Position numbers and translations under genes: made by a program. This document shows, in pieces, positions 11,743-23,208 of a stretch of DNA of 64,000 nt. Position 1 is the first letter of the stretch; every line of letters starts with the position of its first letter. This stretch comes from Polytrichum commune. Its lineage: Eukaryota > Streptophyta > Polytrichopsida > Polytrichales > Polytrichaceae. Below the pieces are notes generated by a model, which saw only the letters and a program-made list of their open reading frames with translations, ran no database searches and was not told where the DNA came from. The stretch covers positions 7,938,001-8,002,000 of the forward strand of contig OX485809.1 of the NCBI GenBank assembly GCA_950295325.1, written 5' to 3'.

Positions 11743-14700
11743 TCATGCCTCAAGATATTGGGAGTCCAGTATGCGTCTTCTAGCTAAATCAAAAAGGAAA
11801 TTGAACAATGCAGTTTCTGCAATCTTGGCTGCCTTTTTCAATTGCTTTGGTGACTTCTGGACCTTTTTTGCTTCTTCATGCTCTGCAGTTTCTAGTGACA
11901 GTGATGTTTGAGTCTCTTCATTTTCTCCCCAATCTGCAGCCTTTTGAGCCTCTTCGTCCTCTCCCAAACTCGCTGCTTCTAGTGACGGTGACACTTGCAT
12001 ACTTTCATCTCCGGAATCCACTGCTGCTTCTAGTGGCGGTGGTGAAATTTGAGAATGTTCAATTTCTCCAGAATCAGCTGTCTGTAATGAGAACAGGGAG
12101 GCTTGTGCTTGGTTAACAGCACGCAAAAGCCTCCGTAACTCCTGCCATACATTCTCATGTCAGACAGAACTCAGAATCCAACTCTTTAATCCTAATTTTG
12201 GCAACTCCTTGCAAGATCAGAAGTTTGGCTGTTTTTCACTAATTTAGGAGCACTTTAAAATAGAGTTTGAGGGCCCCTGGCCACTCAAATCTCTCGTCAG
12301 TGGAAAATCTCAAGACCTTCCCACTTCCACCCTACACTATAGCTAAAGGGCTAAGGGACCAAGGAAGTTTGAATGGATGAAGAACTTGGATGAAGTCCTA
12401 CATGGCATGCAATGCAATGGATGATGTTTCATGGTCTATCGGATTTTGCGTCAAGCCCATCACAAAACTGGGAAACCACGACACTTGAATATCTCACAAC
12501 CGTTGATTTATTATAACTTAGTGTGCCCACATGAATAGATGGTATTGAAATAACATTCGGTTGAGAGCATTTGTGTATGTCTTGAATCTTCACTCAAAGA
12601 CCACACGATATCCAATTTAATATTCCATCATACAGCTTTCGGATGAGCTTCAACAGCCCTCACAAGTTCGTGGTGATGGACCTTGGCCATAGTCTAAAGT
12701 GGCCCTGATACTCTGATATTCAGAAGGCCTAGCATGTACAACTCACTTCTTCCAACACAAACACTGTCAATCCTTTGTTCCAGTCACTGTGAATCATGTC
12801 AACCAGAGGTCAAATGATAATTTTTCAGGATACCTGGCGATCGAAGTAAACATCACTTGGACCTGAGAAGACTTCATAAGTTACGTCCTGATATCCGCCT
12901 AATAGGCCTGCAATCCATCGCTGTGCCGTGTTCTGTGCTGACAAGTCTTCCTGGATATGTCAAACATTTTCTCCACCTTAAATAATGTCGGGTGTCATAA
13001 TAGGCATATTTGACCCATCCCAAAATTCTACAAACTGGAAACACCAAATCTCTCAAAGAGAGACTAGACTTCAAGGGACTTTTCTATTAAGAGCTCGTAA
13101 GACCGTCTGTGTCAGAGCTTAATTTTGAAACATAGGTGAATCTCCTTGAACCTCCTCCTTTGATCCAATTTTCTAATGATATTAATAGGATTAATAGGAT
13201 CTGACCCATGGAGCCTGCCACCCTAAATCTCAGCTCAGCCTATGCAAGGCTAGCTTGGCCCAACAATCCTAGTATGTCAAGCTAGTAAGCTGGATTTTTT
13301 TAGCCCGGCCTTGCTCTTTTAGTATGTTAATTTTAGCATCAAGGAAAACTTGGGTGACTTATACATAAGCTCTCAAAGTCACCTTTTAGCCAACTCACCT
13401 GGAGTCTGGCCCAACTTTGTTGATCACTCTAATATTACTCAACACTTTATTTGCTCTTCATGATTCTTTTTGTTGTGTTTGTTAGGGATAGATATATTGC
13501 TCACATCATATATTACTGTCGTCTAAAACTTCCCTTCATAATACCTCTGAAAGATCGTCAGTCTCCTCATCATTGTTGTCATCACTAAACTCATCCTCGC
13601 TTGATTCAGGGGCTGAAGTAGATGCAGATGGAGAGCCTGAGGTCTCACCATCTATGCAAACTTTGAGAACTTGCTCCATCAATTCAGGGTCTGCTTCTCG
13701 GAGCAATCCCCCTGAAACCAAAGCAATAGGGATATGAATATAAGATTTATGTATGCAGGCCTTATGTGGTGACTCTCAGTATATGTTAACCATTGTAGGT
13801 TCAACAATCAACACAATTGGGAGAGGGTGTGTGATCACTCAAAGAAAAAGGGAATCTTCACTTTGGCATCTTGTCAAACTCTGATTCTCAAACTTGAAAT
13901 GACAATCTCCAATCCTCAATTGCTAACCGGATGAGACCATTTCCAATCCAACTCAATGGCCAAAAATCTCTTGAGCGGTGGTGTTTGAGTGCTCACCTAT
14001 ATAGTTGAATTGTCGCCTCTTCCCATTGCGCACCTTGGGACCCAGTGACTGCCACAACCCAAACAAGATTAAAATGCCACTGAAGACATGATCACACAAA
14101 TCATCATCCTAAGCAAAATATATATGTCTTTATGAAACAGTGACTTACATATACAACAGACAAAAAAAAAAGAGTGAGCCTTTTTTATTTATGTCAAGCA
14201 TGCCAAAAATATATAGGTGAGAACCTCAATATGATGGTAGGTCAAAACCAAGAACAATCACGACATAGCAATATACCTTGACAAGGATGACGGCATCATA
14301 AACTTCTTCTGGAAGTTTTGCTAACCTGTTGGATCAAATCAAGTGTGTAAATCAATTACCGTGACAGCTGGAAATCTTAAAACCAGAGCCAATGACCACA
14401 CTACAAACAGCTTGCACAGTTTGCCTCCTGCTACACTGTCCATGTGAGAACTACACTGGTTCTGGTATATACTGTGAGCCGAATTATTGAGCTTATTTCC
14501 ACACTAAAATCATTGGGGGCAATACTATGGATGGACACTGTTCACCAACCCACAATATCGAAAAAAAATTGCTCATGTTGTAGGTTACAATATTTCTATT
14601 GCATTGGAAATAGTGAAAATTCTGAAAGACTTCCAACCTAGGGGAAGGTGGGTTTATCACAGGTGCATGACAAGTGTAACTAGGACTGCACATTGTTTTC

Positions 14701-17025
14701 TTACATGATAGTGTTTATTGTGGGCCTCACTATAAGGTTGCCCAAGGTAAGTCACACTACAGATCTGCCCAAACTATTTTGAGCTTTTTTCAACACTATT
14801 TACCTACCAACCAACAGAATTCAACATCAAAGGTCCATGATGTAGGTTACATTACTTCTAATGGATTGAAAGTAGTGCACATTTGAAAGCCTTCCAATCT
14901 AGGGGAAGGAGGTGGTATATGACAGGGGGATGATGACAAGTGTAGCTAGGGTGGCACTATATTGTCTTGTGTGATGGTGTATACTGTGGGCCGCACTATA
15001 CAGTTGCCCAGGGTAAGTCACACTATACATCTGCCCACGCTATTTACCATGATTAGTGTAACTGCGTTATTTACTTCCAAGCTCCCTCAATAATTTCAAA
15101 CCTTAATCCATGGACTTTTCAGATGTTGGGAAAAATTCAACCTGACAGCTTGCCGAAGTTGATTACCAGACAGAGATGCAAGTTTGGCACCCCAATCTTT
15201 GGCCCTAAGAGCTCTCCTCTTGCTTGCCCCCTTGCTAGCCTTCTCTTCCATTTCCTTACTTTCATCTTCCGAATTGCTTGTTTGAAGGGCGTCACCACGT
15301 TTCGTATATTGCAAGTAGCTGTCTTTAAGACCCTTCTTCCTCCGCCCGTGGCTTTTTCCTGCAGTTCCTGTGTGCGCTTCCCTGATGAATATATACCAGC
15401 ACTGTCAAACAATGACCGATGAATTGCTACTGAGAAATGTCAACACATATTGTGGCATTAAAAAACCAACACTGCAAGAAAAATGGAGTGTGCTGTTGAT
15501 CTTGCATGTTGCTAAAAAGGTCTAGAAATTCAATAGTTCTAAAAAATGCTTCTAAAAATAAATAAATAAATAAATAACTAGGGTTATGTAATATATGCTA
15601 ATTTATGTCTTCAATGTTGAGTCAATGTTGATACATACTCTTCAAGGTTTACTGTCATTTTAATGCTAACTTAACTTTTACCAAAGGATTCATTTAGCAC
15701 CGATTCCACTCATCTGCAGGGTTGAAAATTGCAACCCTGCATCTGGTAGCCATGAATTCACCATTGTAGTTTGATGTGAATGAATCAATGTGATCTATGA
15801 ATCGGGATTAATAATCTCTGCATTTAAATTAATTGTGATGAAGTCGTTTGATGAGTATTAGACCGTCTCAAGTTGGGTTACAGTAGATTTGATTCACACT
15901 TTCCTTACCCCATTTCTACTGCGTGTGTGTGAATTGCAGCCTTCGCACTCAGGCCATGAGCACTCGGATTGTGAGGCTTTGAAGCAGAAGTCAATTACCA
16001 AGACTATGCTATATCTATAGTATGCTAACTGTCCATATTACATTAATTCAACTCCAAATTCATCCTACTAGGTCTAGTAACAATAAAATGTAGAAATAAA
16101 AGCTGGAAATTGCAACCCTATGTTTTGTAGTCACTGATTCAACGTTGGTGGAGTTTGATGCCACTGAATCGATGTGAAATCATGTCGATATATGGATTTA
16201 ATGTTGATATATGAATTTGGATGTTTGCTATGTGATATTCAAGTTCGAGAAAATTTGAAAACGATGATAATGAGCAGGAAGAGAGTGGGCATCTGATAAT
16301 CCAGGGAACACCACTTAGCACAACATTTCGCTAATGTTTCATTCAACATTGATTCAAGTCTTGCAACTCTAAATTGTAGAAATAAAAGACAAAAATTGCA
16401 ACCCCATTTGGTAGGCATTAATTCAACGTCGATGCAGTTTGATGTCTTTGAAATCAATGTTGATATATGAATTTAATGGTTTGTGGTGTCATATTCAAGT
16501 TTGAAAAGATTAAAAAAACCATGACAACGACCAGGAAGAATAGGCACCTGATAATCCAGGGTACGGCACTTGGCACAACATTTAGTTAGTGACTTATTCG
16601 ACATTGATTCATCCCTTGCAACACTCAAATGTGGAGATAAACGAAGAAAATTGCAACCCTATGTTTGGTAGGCATTAATTCAACCTTGATGTAGTGTGGT
16701 GTCATTGGATCAATCTGAAATCACTGTCGATATAAGAATTTAATGGTTTGTGATGCGATACTCAAGATTAAAAAAAATTTCAAAAACCCATGAAGATGTG
16801 CAGGAAGAATAGGCACCTAATAATCCATGGAACAGCACTTGGCCGCTCTTGAGCCCATCCGGAGTGAGGGGGGATGCTGATACGAGAGATGCAAGTAGAC
16901 TCTCCACTGGAATGCAATAAAAAATCTGAGGAGGAGCAGGAAATGCCCAAAACTGTCCTGCGGCAAATACGAGAGGAGAGAAGAGTACTGGAAGGCCTCC
17001 ACAGCTGCCTACTAGCCTGAAGCAT
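11743..17025 (-). CDS. DarP/YjgA-like (DUF615) organelle-targeted protein
   Basis: The bacterial DarP/YjgA family helps mature the large ribosomal subunit; a role on organelle ribosomes is inferred for plant members. Seven exons keep frame: 17025-16839, 15358-15142, 14325-14277, 14048-13997, 13711-13545, 12950-12834, 12141-11743 (395 residues). Residues 1-62 are Ser/Arg-rich, start MLQASRQLWRPSSTLLSSR and look like a plastid or mitochondrial transit peptide. The family core follows: basic KSHGRRKKGLK, then ASKRRALRAKDWGAKLASL (about 110-130), LAKLPEEVYDAVILVK, VRNGKRRQFNYIG (about 156-169) and LLREADPELMEQVLK. An acidic linker comes next, then QRWIAGLLGG (about 234). A long acidic insert with repeated SLEAA/SLETA follows (about 275-350), ending ALFNFLFDLARRR near the C-terminus. 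Bacterial members are about 180 residues, so the insert and leader make it twice as long. The exon 1 donor (CCAA|GTGCTG) is the least certain junction; it was chosen because only it gives the required phase. Start chosen as first in-frame ATG of the leader. Confidence 0.8.
12247..12705. mobile_element. Harbinger/Tourist-like MITE in last intron of the DarP-like gene
   Basis: The left end GGAGCACTTTAAA and right end TTTAAAGTGGCCC are imperfect inverted repeats of the GGGCCACTT family. The interior matches the copies at 19830 and 42507 (tract CCTACATGGCATGCAATG...TTTCATGGTC). The left flank is TTA and the right flank is TGA, so one base of the 3-bp duplication has drifted. It lies wholly within the intron 12142-12833. 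Confidence 0.7.
14580..15060. repeat. Two-unit direct repeat, about 263 bp, in an intron of the DarP-like gene
   Basis: The tract TAGGTTACAATATTTCTATT... (14580) recurs as TAGGTTACATTACTTCTAAT... (14843). Both are followed by GACTTCC or GCCTTCC, then AGGGGAAGG, then a GGTAAGTCACACTA box. The unit is diverged and non-coding. Pieces of the same sequence recur near 43690-44060. Confidence 0.75.
15953..16009 (+). pseudogene. Inverted copy of ABI-like exon 4 inside the DarP-like gene
   Basis: This 57-base tract matches exon 4 of the ABI-like gene (25698-25599, minus strand) at about 51 of 57 positions, in the opposite strand orientation to that gene. It keeps an open frame with the residues HEHSDCEALKQKSITKTM, against HEHSDREGLKQQSIAKTM in the gene, and a possible acceptor (GAATTGCAG at 15931-15939) just upstream. 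The intronic repeat found 5' of the real exon also precedes it (15690-15800). No neighbouring ABI exons accompany it, so it is a stranded exon copy. It lies antisense in intron 1 of the DarP-like gene. Confidence 0.85.
16060..16850. repeat. Three-unit direct repeat spanning the exon 1 donor of the DarP-like gene
   Basis: Three units of about 260 bp each carry an intronic-repeat part (AATTGCAACCCTATGTTT and variants) followed by a block resembling the exon 1/intron 1 border: TGATAATCCAGGGAACACCA at about 16295, TGATAATCCAGGGTACGGCA at about 16549 and TAATAATCCATGGAACAGCA at about 16818. The last is the real border. The duplication has created two decoy exon ends within intron 1. Confidence 0.85.
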
Positions 17026-17184
17026 CACTCCAGACTGTAAAATCTCCACCGCCACAGGAGCAACGTATGAAACGTGTGGCACAACACCAACCTGAAAATG
17101 CGAAATTCCTGTGCACAAATAGGATGAGATGCAACGTGAGAAGTGTAATGAAATGGTAATTGCAGACAGACACCGGTAGCGCCG

Positions 17185-18440
17185 AAGGATATGCAAGTTT
17201 CCCTCCCCGAAGCAGAGGCTTTGGAGGAATTGAATTCTGGAAATTCTGGGATTCGGATGAACCCTTAAAACCCTAGCAATGGAATCGAAAACCCAGGTTT
17301 TCCAATTTTGGGTGGATTTGCAGAAACCTGGGTTTAATTACGGCAATGGCGATCATGGTCGAGTGGGTTTGGTGTCACAAGGTCATGGGTTCAAACCTGC
17401 TCATGAACGGGTGAAATCCCAATGGCATAAAAACAATGCTTACGCAACACTTGGGTTTTGGAGGAATTGGATTGTGGGATTTGAATAGATTTTTAAACCT
17501 CGGCAATGGAATTAGAAACCTCGGTTTTTTAATTTAGGTTGAATTTGTAGAACCATGGGTTTAAATATTCCAATGTTGGACTTTCAAGGGTGATTTGATC
17601 AAAAGGATTTGGTGTCACAAGGTCATGGATTCGAACTTGCTCATAAACAGATGAAAGTCCATCTAGCGTGTGGGAATGAAAAGATGTCAATTTTTGTTTT
17701 GGGGTCAAAAGCATGAGGCTTTGTCACGATGACCTGGTAGTGAGTAAACATTGGCAATTGCGAAGAAATGATGCTTACGCAATGCATGGCTTTTGGAGGA
17801 ACTAGATTATGGGATTCAGACTGAAACCCTTAAACACTGCAAGTGGAATTGGAAACCCAGTTATGGGTGGAATCACATGAACAAGGCTAACATGACTCCA
17901 AGTGTGATGGTTTGGTGGGTTTAGTGCCATAGCATCCTTGGGTCAAACCCACTCGTGAACTATTGACATGGTAATGTGCAAACACCGGCAATGCCGAAGC
18001 ATATGCAAGTTTTCTTGTGTGCAATAGGGGTTTTGGAGGGTTTTGATTTGGGGATTTAAATAGACTCCTAAATCCTTTACATTAGAAATGAAAACTCAGA
18101 TTTTGGTTAACCACTTCATGTGGTGGTTTGGAGGGAGTTGGTGTCACAAGGTCCTTGGTTAAAATCCACTTATGAACTAGTCAAATTATAATGTGTAGAC
18201 CTCAACAATGGCAAAGAATGCAATATTCCCTACTTACCCAAAGGAAGTGTTTTGGAGTAATTGGATCATGGGATTTGGTGAGACTTTTGAACCCTCATAG
18301 TGGAATTGGATCATGGGATTCAGTGAGACCCTTAAACCCTAACAATGGAATTGTACACCTCGATTTTTCTTACTTGCAAAAACATGGGTTTCTTGACTCC
18401 AAAGTTGATGGTCCGTTGGGTGACCACCAACGTATCACAA
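17185..18440. repeat. Tandem array upstream of the DarP-like gene, 5-6 diverged units
   Basis: Units of about 220-330 bp repeat a string of landmarks: TTTTGGAGGAATTGGAT, then a GGGATTT tract, then AAACCCT...CAATGGAATT, then GGTTTGGTGTCACAAGGTC, then a CTCATGAAC box. TTGGAGG landmarks lie near 17220, 17457, 17789, 18030 and 18249. The proximal edge (CCGAAGGATATGCAAG at 17181) matches CCGAAGCATATGCAAG at 17994, so the array reaches into the 5' region of the gene. Some units carry tRNA-like A and B boxes. Confidence 0.85.
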
Positions 18441-18966
18441 AATGATGAAAAGCCCGGGGTGTCCACTTTCTTTCATTGCAGAATTCTAAAGGCAACACCA
18501 TCATGAAGAAATCAAAAAAATATTGTAATAAAATCTTCAGTTTTCAATTAATGACAAGTATACTCCCATGATTTCTTTCTCTCCTATTCATTGTTCTATT
18601 ATACAATTAAAATTTTAAAAAAATGTTCACACAAATGAGTATGTATGTATATAGTAAGATAAACACTATACACCAATAGCTACATGTCTAACATATTCAT
18701 CATAAAAGTACCCCTTAGAAGAAGAAAAATCCTCATGTTGGGCCTAACTAGTGGAGGTCATCTCTCCATGAAACCCTAATACCAAATACCCGGAGGACGC
18801 CTCTTGCTCCCAAGCCAAAGGCACATGTGAACCTTCCCAATACGCAATTCACCAGCCATTGGTTCACTATTGAATTGTTGGACTTATGCAAAGCAAGCTT
18901 CCTCTATCCTCTAGCAGATGAGCCAGTTGGAGGCACAATCTGAAGCCCAAATCATGCTCTCTTCTA

Positions 18967-19681
18967 CTATTCTCCCTGTTTAGTATGACACGTTTGGGAA
19001 ACACACAAAAATAAGTCGTATTATCAAGGTGTCGTCTTCTCATTAATATGACAAATGGCATAAAGTTGTCATATTATCGAGAGAATACGATAACATAAGT
19101 GATATGAGCTTAAAATATATATACAATGAGCTTAAGCAATATAGATGGTATGAAATAATAACTTATGATTCCAAACAAATATAAATATTCTCAAGAACTC
19201 TTGAAACAGGAGTCCAAAGATCTATGGTTTTGCCTACCCAAGTTAGCAACTGTCATCTTATCTAAATCCCCTATTGACTTTTGAAGACTAATAATTTCAT
19301 TAACACCAAAATATAACGAGTTGTCTAATAAGAAACTAGACAACAATGATGCATGACGTTTAGCAACATATTAGGCAGGAGGCCACTCTAACCCTAAACA
19401 TGTCCATTCTGCACTAGTAACCCTAATTCTCATTAAGTTCCCAATGATAAATGAAGTTCCCAAGTAGTTCCCAAGTGAAAACGGATGTATTTTAGATGTA
19501 CATTACATAGATGAAAAGAATTTTAACACTAACTACCTCTTTAATATGACAAAACATAGATTCTAAATGTCACATTATTGAGTGTCGTAGTCGTACAAAA
19601 GAGGGAGTTTTGAACTAAAAACTTTGGTCGCGCAAAAATGTGTCGTAATATCAAGGGTGTCATATTAATGAGGTTAGACTA
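18967..19681. mobile_element. TA-flanked Tc1/mariner-type MITE, copy A
   Basis: The left end CTATTCTCCCTGTTTAGTAT and the right end, whose complement reads TAGTCTAACCTCATTAATAT, share ATATGACAC/AGTATGACAC sub-termini and lie inside TA. It is 715 bp and non-coding. It is closely similar to copies B (21590) and C (30186). Around 19365-19385 it reads ACATATTAGGCAGGAGG, the uninterrupted form of the site that is split by another element in copy C. Confidence 0.85.
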
Positions 19682-19829
19682 TACTTGCAAAATTGGCACA
19701 TCTCCTTCATGGTGGTTGTCAACAACTGTGTTGACCACATTACACAAAGAGGGGAAGTCTTATTTCTTCGAGCATAAGCATGGGCCTTAGAACTATTCAT
19801 AATGTAAAGCAGATGAAACCATGGGATTA

Positions 19830-20328
19830 GGGCCACTTCACACACACAAGACTGAGAGCCCGTGACCAGTACACTTCAAGCACTCTCATTGGTGGAAATG
19901 GCGGAGCCGGTCCAAGTTTGCTTCACACTACGCTCAAGAGACCAACAGAATACGTGAATGCAAGATGGATGTAAAGTCTACATGGATTCCTACATGGCAT
20001 CGAATGGATCATGTTTCATGGTCATGGACTATTTTCAAAAACCACCTCTTGGAGGTAGGCCTAACACAAAACTGAGAGACCATAGCACTTTAAATGCTCA
20101 CAACTATTGGTGTATTCTATTTTATCATGTGTGAGGACCTGCTTGAATAGAAATTCATTGAAATAGCATTTGTTTGAGGGCCCGATCACATATGACTTCA
20201 AACTACACTTGAGGGTCCGTGACCACACTACATGCTTTTGGAGGTGGTTTAGGACGGCCTTTGGACACTTTCCTTTGGGCTCTCACAATTTCATGGTCAC
20301 GGCTCTTGGCTCATGTGTGAAGTGGCCC
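19830..20328. mobile_element. Harbinger/Tourist-like MITE, TTA target duplication
   Basis: The ends GGGCCACTTCACACA and TGTGTGAAGTGGCCC are near-perfect inverted repeats. A TTA duplication flanks it at 19827-19829 and 20329-20331. It is 499 bp and non-coding. The 3-bp TTA duplication and the GGGCC start are those of PIF/Harbinger-derived Tourist MITEs. Family members lie at 12247, 30610, 42507 and 53786, with a partial copy at 48348. Confidence 0.9.
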
Positions 20329-21589
20329 TTAGTCCCAATCCCTAAGTTTATGAGAATGAACACAAAGTCACCCAAGTTTCCTTAATGCTTAAATTATCAT
20401 ACACAAAGAGCGATGTCAGGCTATTAAAATCTAGCTTTCTAGCTTGTTCTAGTAGGATGGGTGGGTCCCATTTTATTGCATACCTTATTTCAAATCCTAA
20501 AATTCTCTTAAAATTTGAGAGGTGGAAAGAGGAGGTCTCAAAAGTTTCACACAACTTTCGAATGCACAACGAGCTAACGAGCGTTTAATAGAAAGCTTTC
20601 TCAAAGAAGGATCAAACCCACAGTTTTGTCCCTCTTGAAGGACTTTATTGTTTTGGTCTATGCTTGGCCTGCCCATCGTAGATAGTAGGGCAAGCTAGAA
20701 AGCCGGTATTAAAACACCCGATAAAAGGTGTACAATAATTTACACATTAAAAAAATTGTGGGTGAGTTTGTGTTGATTCTCATGAATTGAAGGTTTCATT
20801 TGCTTTACTTTACAAATGATTCTACTGAAAATGAAAACGACCATTTTTGATGATTTGACACCAAAAATAGCATCAAAAACATTGAATTAGTATTGAAGAA
20901 TCCAAGAGGAATGAAAATTGGCCCTCAACGTATAGAGGACTTGTTTTTACTAGAGCCCCTTCATTCACAATGGATGAGTTTACATAACACCATGGAGCTT
21001 GATCCGTCCAACTAGAAGCAAAGACTCGAAACTGCCCAACACACTCTACACTCCGTAATATCACGCTCGTGGCAACCAAAGTGCACATGATATTAAGAAG
21101 CTATGTTAACATGGGTGCGTGATGAAAGAGAATTAATGTAGCATGTGACATTGTGGAATAACACAAAGTCAACATTACAACAATGACAATCAACGACAAT
21201 GTGATGTGTGCAAGCATGTGGTTGAGTTTCCTTGATGACTCATTTTGATGTCCAAACCCATGATGTAAGGGAGGCAAACGTGACAATAAGGAGGGAGATT
21301 TAAACTAAGAACATCCGTTCCCTAGAGTCCCGGGATACACGGGAAGGAGTGACATTAAGGAGGTTGACATGGAGTTGAGAGCGTACTACATGCATAAATA
21401 CAGAAGGAAAGCTGTCTCTAATAACTTAATGCTTAAAAGGGTAGGCACACAAAGTACGTACCATTCTCCAAATGAGTGTGACACCTCACCCTCCTGCCAC
21501 TCAAACTGCCATGGTACACATGGAGTAATTAGTTCACCTTTCTCTTTTTGGGAGGTAAGGTACTATTGATGGCACTTTAGAAATGACTA
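20329..21589. other. Spacer between MITEs, with one dispersed repeat
   Basis: No gene was recognised. The part from 21055 to 21380 recurs at 43320-43655 (see that entry). The rest is AT-rich with no landmark. Confidence 0.5.
21055..21380. repeat. Dispersed direct repeat (partner at 43320)
   Basis: Long matching blocks such as GTGGAATAACACAAAGTCAA, GCAAGCATGTGGTT and GGAAGGAGTGACATTAAGGAG occur in the same order in both copies, with indels. No terminal inverted repeat or coding frame was seen, so the element type is unknown. Confidence 0.75.
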
Positions 21590-22308
21590 CTGTTCTCCCT
21601 CTTTAGTATGACACGTTTGGGAAACACAAAAAAAACAAGTCGTATTATCATCGAGATGTCGTCTTCTCACTAATATGACAAATGGCGTAAAGTTGACATA
21701 TTATCGAGGGAATACAAAAACATAAGTGATATGAGCTTAAACTTATTTATACAACGAGTTTAAGCAATATAGATGGTATGAAATAATAACTTATAACTCC
21801 AAACAAATACAAATATTCTCAAGAACTCTTGAAACAGGAGTCGAAAGATCTCTGGTGTTGCCTACCTAAGTTAGCAATTGTCATCTCATCTAAATTCCCT
21901 ACTAACTTTTGAAAACTAATACTTTCATTAACACCAAAATATAAAGAGTTCTCTAATCAAAAACCAGACAATAATGATGCATGACGTTTAGCATCACTAA
22001 GTTTTACTATAGGTAGAGCAACGTCATCCACGTCTACACTAGTATCCCTAATTCTCATAAAGCTCCCAACGGTAAGTGAAGTTCCCAAGTAGTTCCCAAG
22101 TGAAAATGGATGTATTCTAGACGTACATAACATAGATGAAAGGAATTTTAGCTATAACTACGTACCTTTAGTATGACAAAACGGAGATTCTAAATGTCGC
22201 ATTATCAAGTGTCGTAGTCGCAACAAAGAGGGAGTTTCGAAGTTAAAAGTTTGGTCATGCAAAAATGTGTCATAATATTGAGGGTGTCGTATTACCGAGG
22301 GTAGACTG
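21590..22308. mobile_element. TA-flanked Tc1/mariner-type MITE, copy B
   Basis: The left end CTGTTCTCCCTCTTTAGTAT and the right end, whose complement reads CAGTCTACCCTCGGTAATAC, lie within TA (21588-21589 and 22309-22310). It is 719 bp, non-coding and the best preserved copy of its family. The CAGT terminus and TA duplication recall pogo/Tigger, like the element at 4850, but the two families do not share internal sequence that I can see. Confidence 0.9.
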
Positions 22309-22310
22309 TA

Positions 22311-23208
22311 CTCAATCACCTTGCTCAAACTGACAGGTCTGTCAGGTATAAAGTTGGGTGACGCAAGATCTGTGAATCAGCCATTAAAAAAGTATAGGAG
22401 CATCATACCCCACGAGGTCGTCTTAAAAGGCTGATGTTTGTACAATAAATGGCAAGGCTCGTATTCAGGAATGGACATCAGAAAGACATATGTTTAAGAA
22501 ATGAGTTCAAAATCAATCAACTATTTGAGGTTCATCAGTGAACAGAATTAATTGGGAGTGCCTGTGTGATCATTACAAGAGAGAATATCTTCACTTTGGA
22601 CTCCAATTGCTTGTGCTACCCAGAAATGACAATTCCCAAACCGATCCAACAGTCAAAGATGTGGAGTTGGAATTGCCCACAACAGGGCCACGTACCTTGA
22701 GCATCCTGGGTCTGATGCATCACTTCTTCGTCAGCACGCTGATTTTTGTTGATTGCAAGGATGGAACGATCCATTTGAGGCATAAATATGACTTGTAGAA
22801 ATATACAAACAGCTGAAGGCAAGATTCAGTTAGAGTGTTTGAAGTAGTTATCATCCCCTTACACGCTGGGGCTTTATTGTGTATCAAAAAGAATTTTTGA
22901 ACACAATTGAAATTGTAAGGAACACAATTTCTCTCTTCACGTGTGCAAGTCTAGACTCTAAACTAGAGGCCACGGCCACCGTTCTATTCTGTTCTGGAAT
23001 GTGTACTGAAATGGTTTTGATACAAGTTGCCTTTATTGATTGATGGGCATGCAGGGCAAAGGAGTTATGTTTGTAGAACATGTGTATGTGTCCTAGCTCT
23101 CTGCAGGTTGAAAGATGGCATGGAGGTGAAATCTTACGTGCTGAGTGATAGGGAATTCTAAAATTAAATTTAAGCGATCACCTGAGCAAGTAGACTTGCC
23201 CACCAACT
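22311..23208. other. 3' flank of the ABI-like gene, no further gene
   Basis: The block at about 22540-22680 is a dispersed repeat: AATTGGGAGTGCCTGTGTGA...ATCTTCACTTTGG also appears near 13815-13870. A short minus-strand frame at 22700-22790 ends at a GT but has no acceptor or family match. The 3' UTR of the ABI-like gene must lie in this stretch. Confidence 0.45.

Noticed and set aside
16840-17196. Longer N-terminus for the DarP-like protein, starting near 17196
   Set aside because: The extension has no ATG at its head and overlaps the tandem array. The ATG at 17025 gives a typical transit peptide.
22538-22822. Overlapping frames on both strands, one ending at a GT like an exon
   Set aside because: Part of the sequence is a dispersed repeat shared with 13815-13950. 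The minus frame has no clear acceptor and lies beyond the ABI-like stop.
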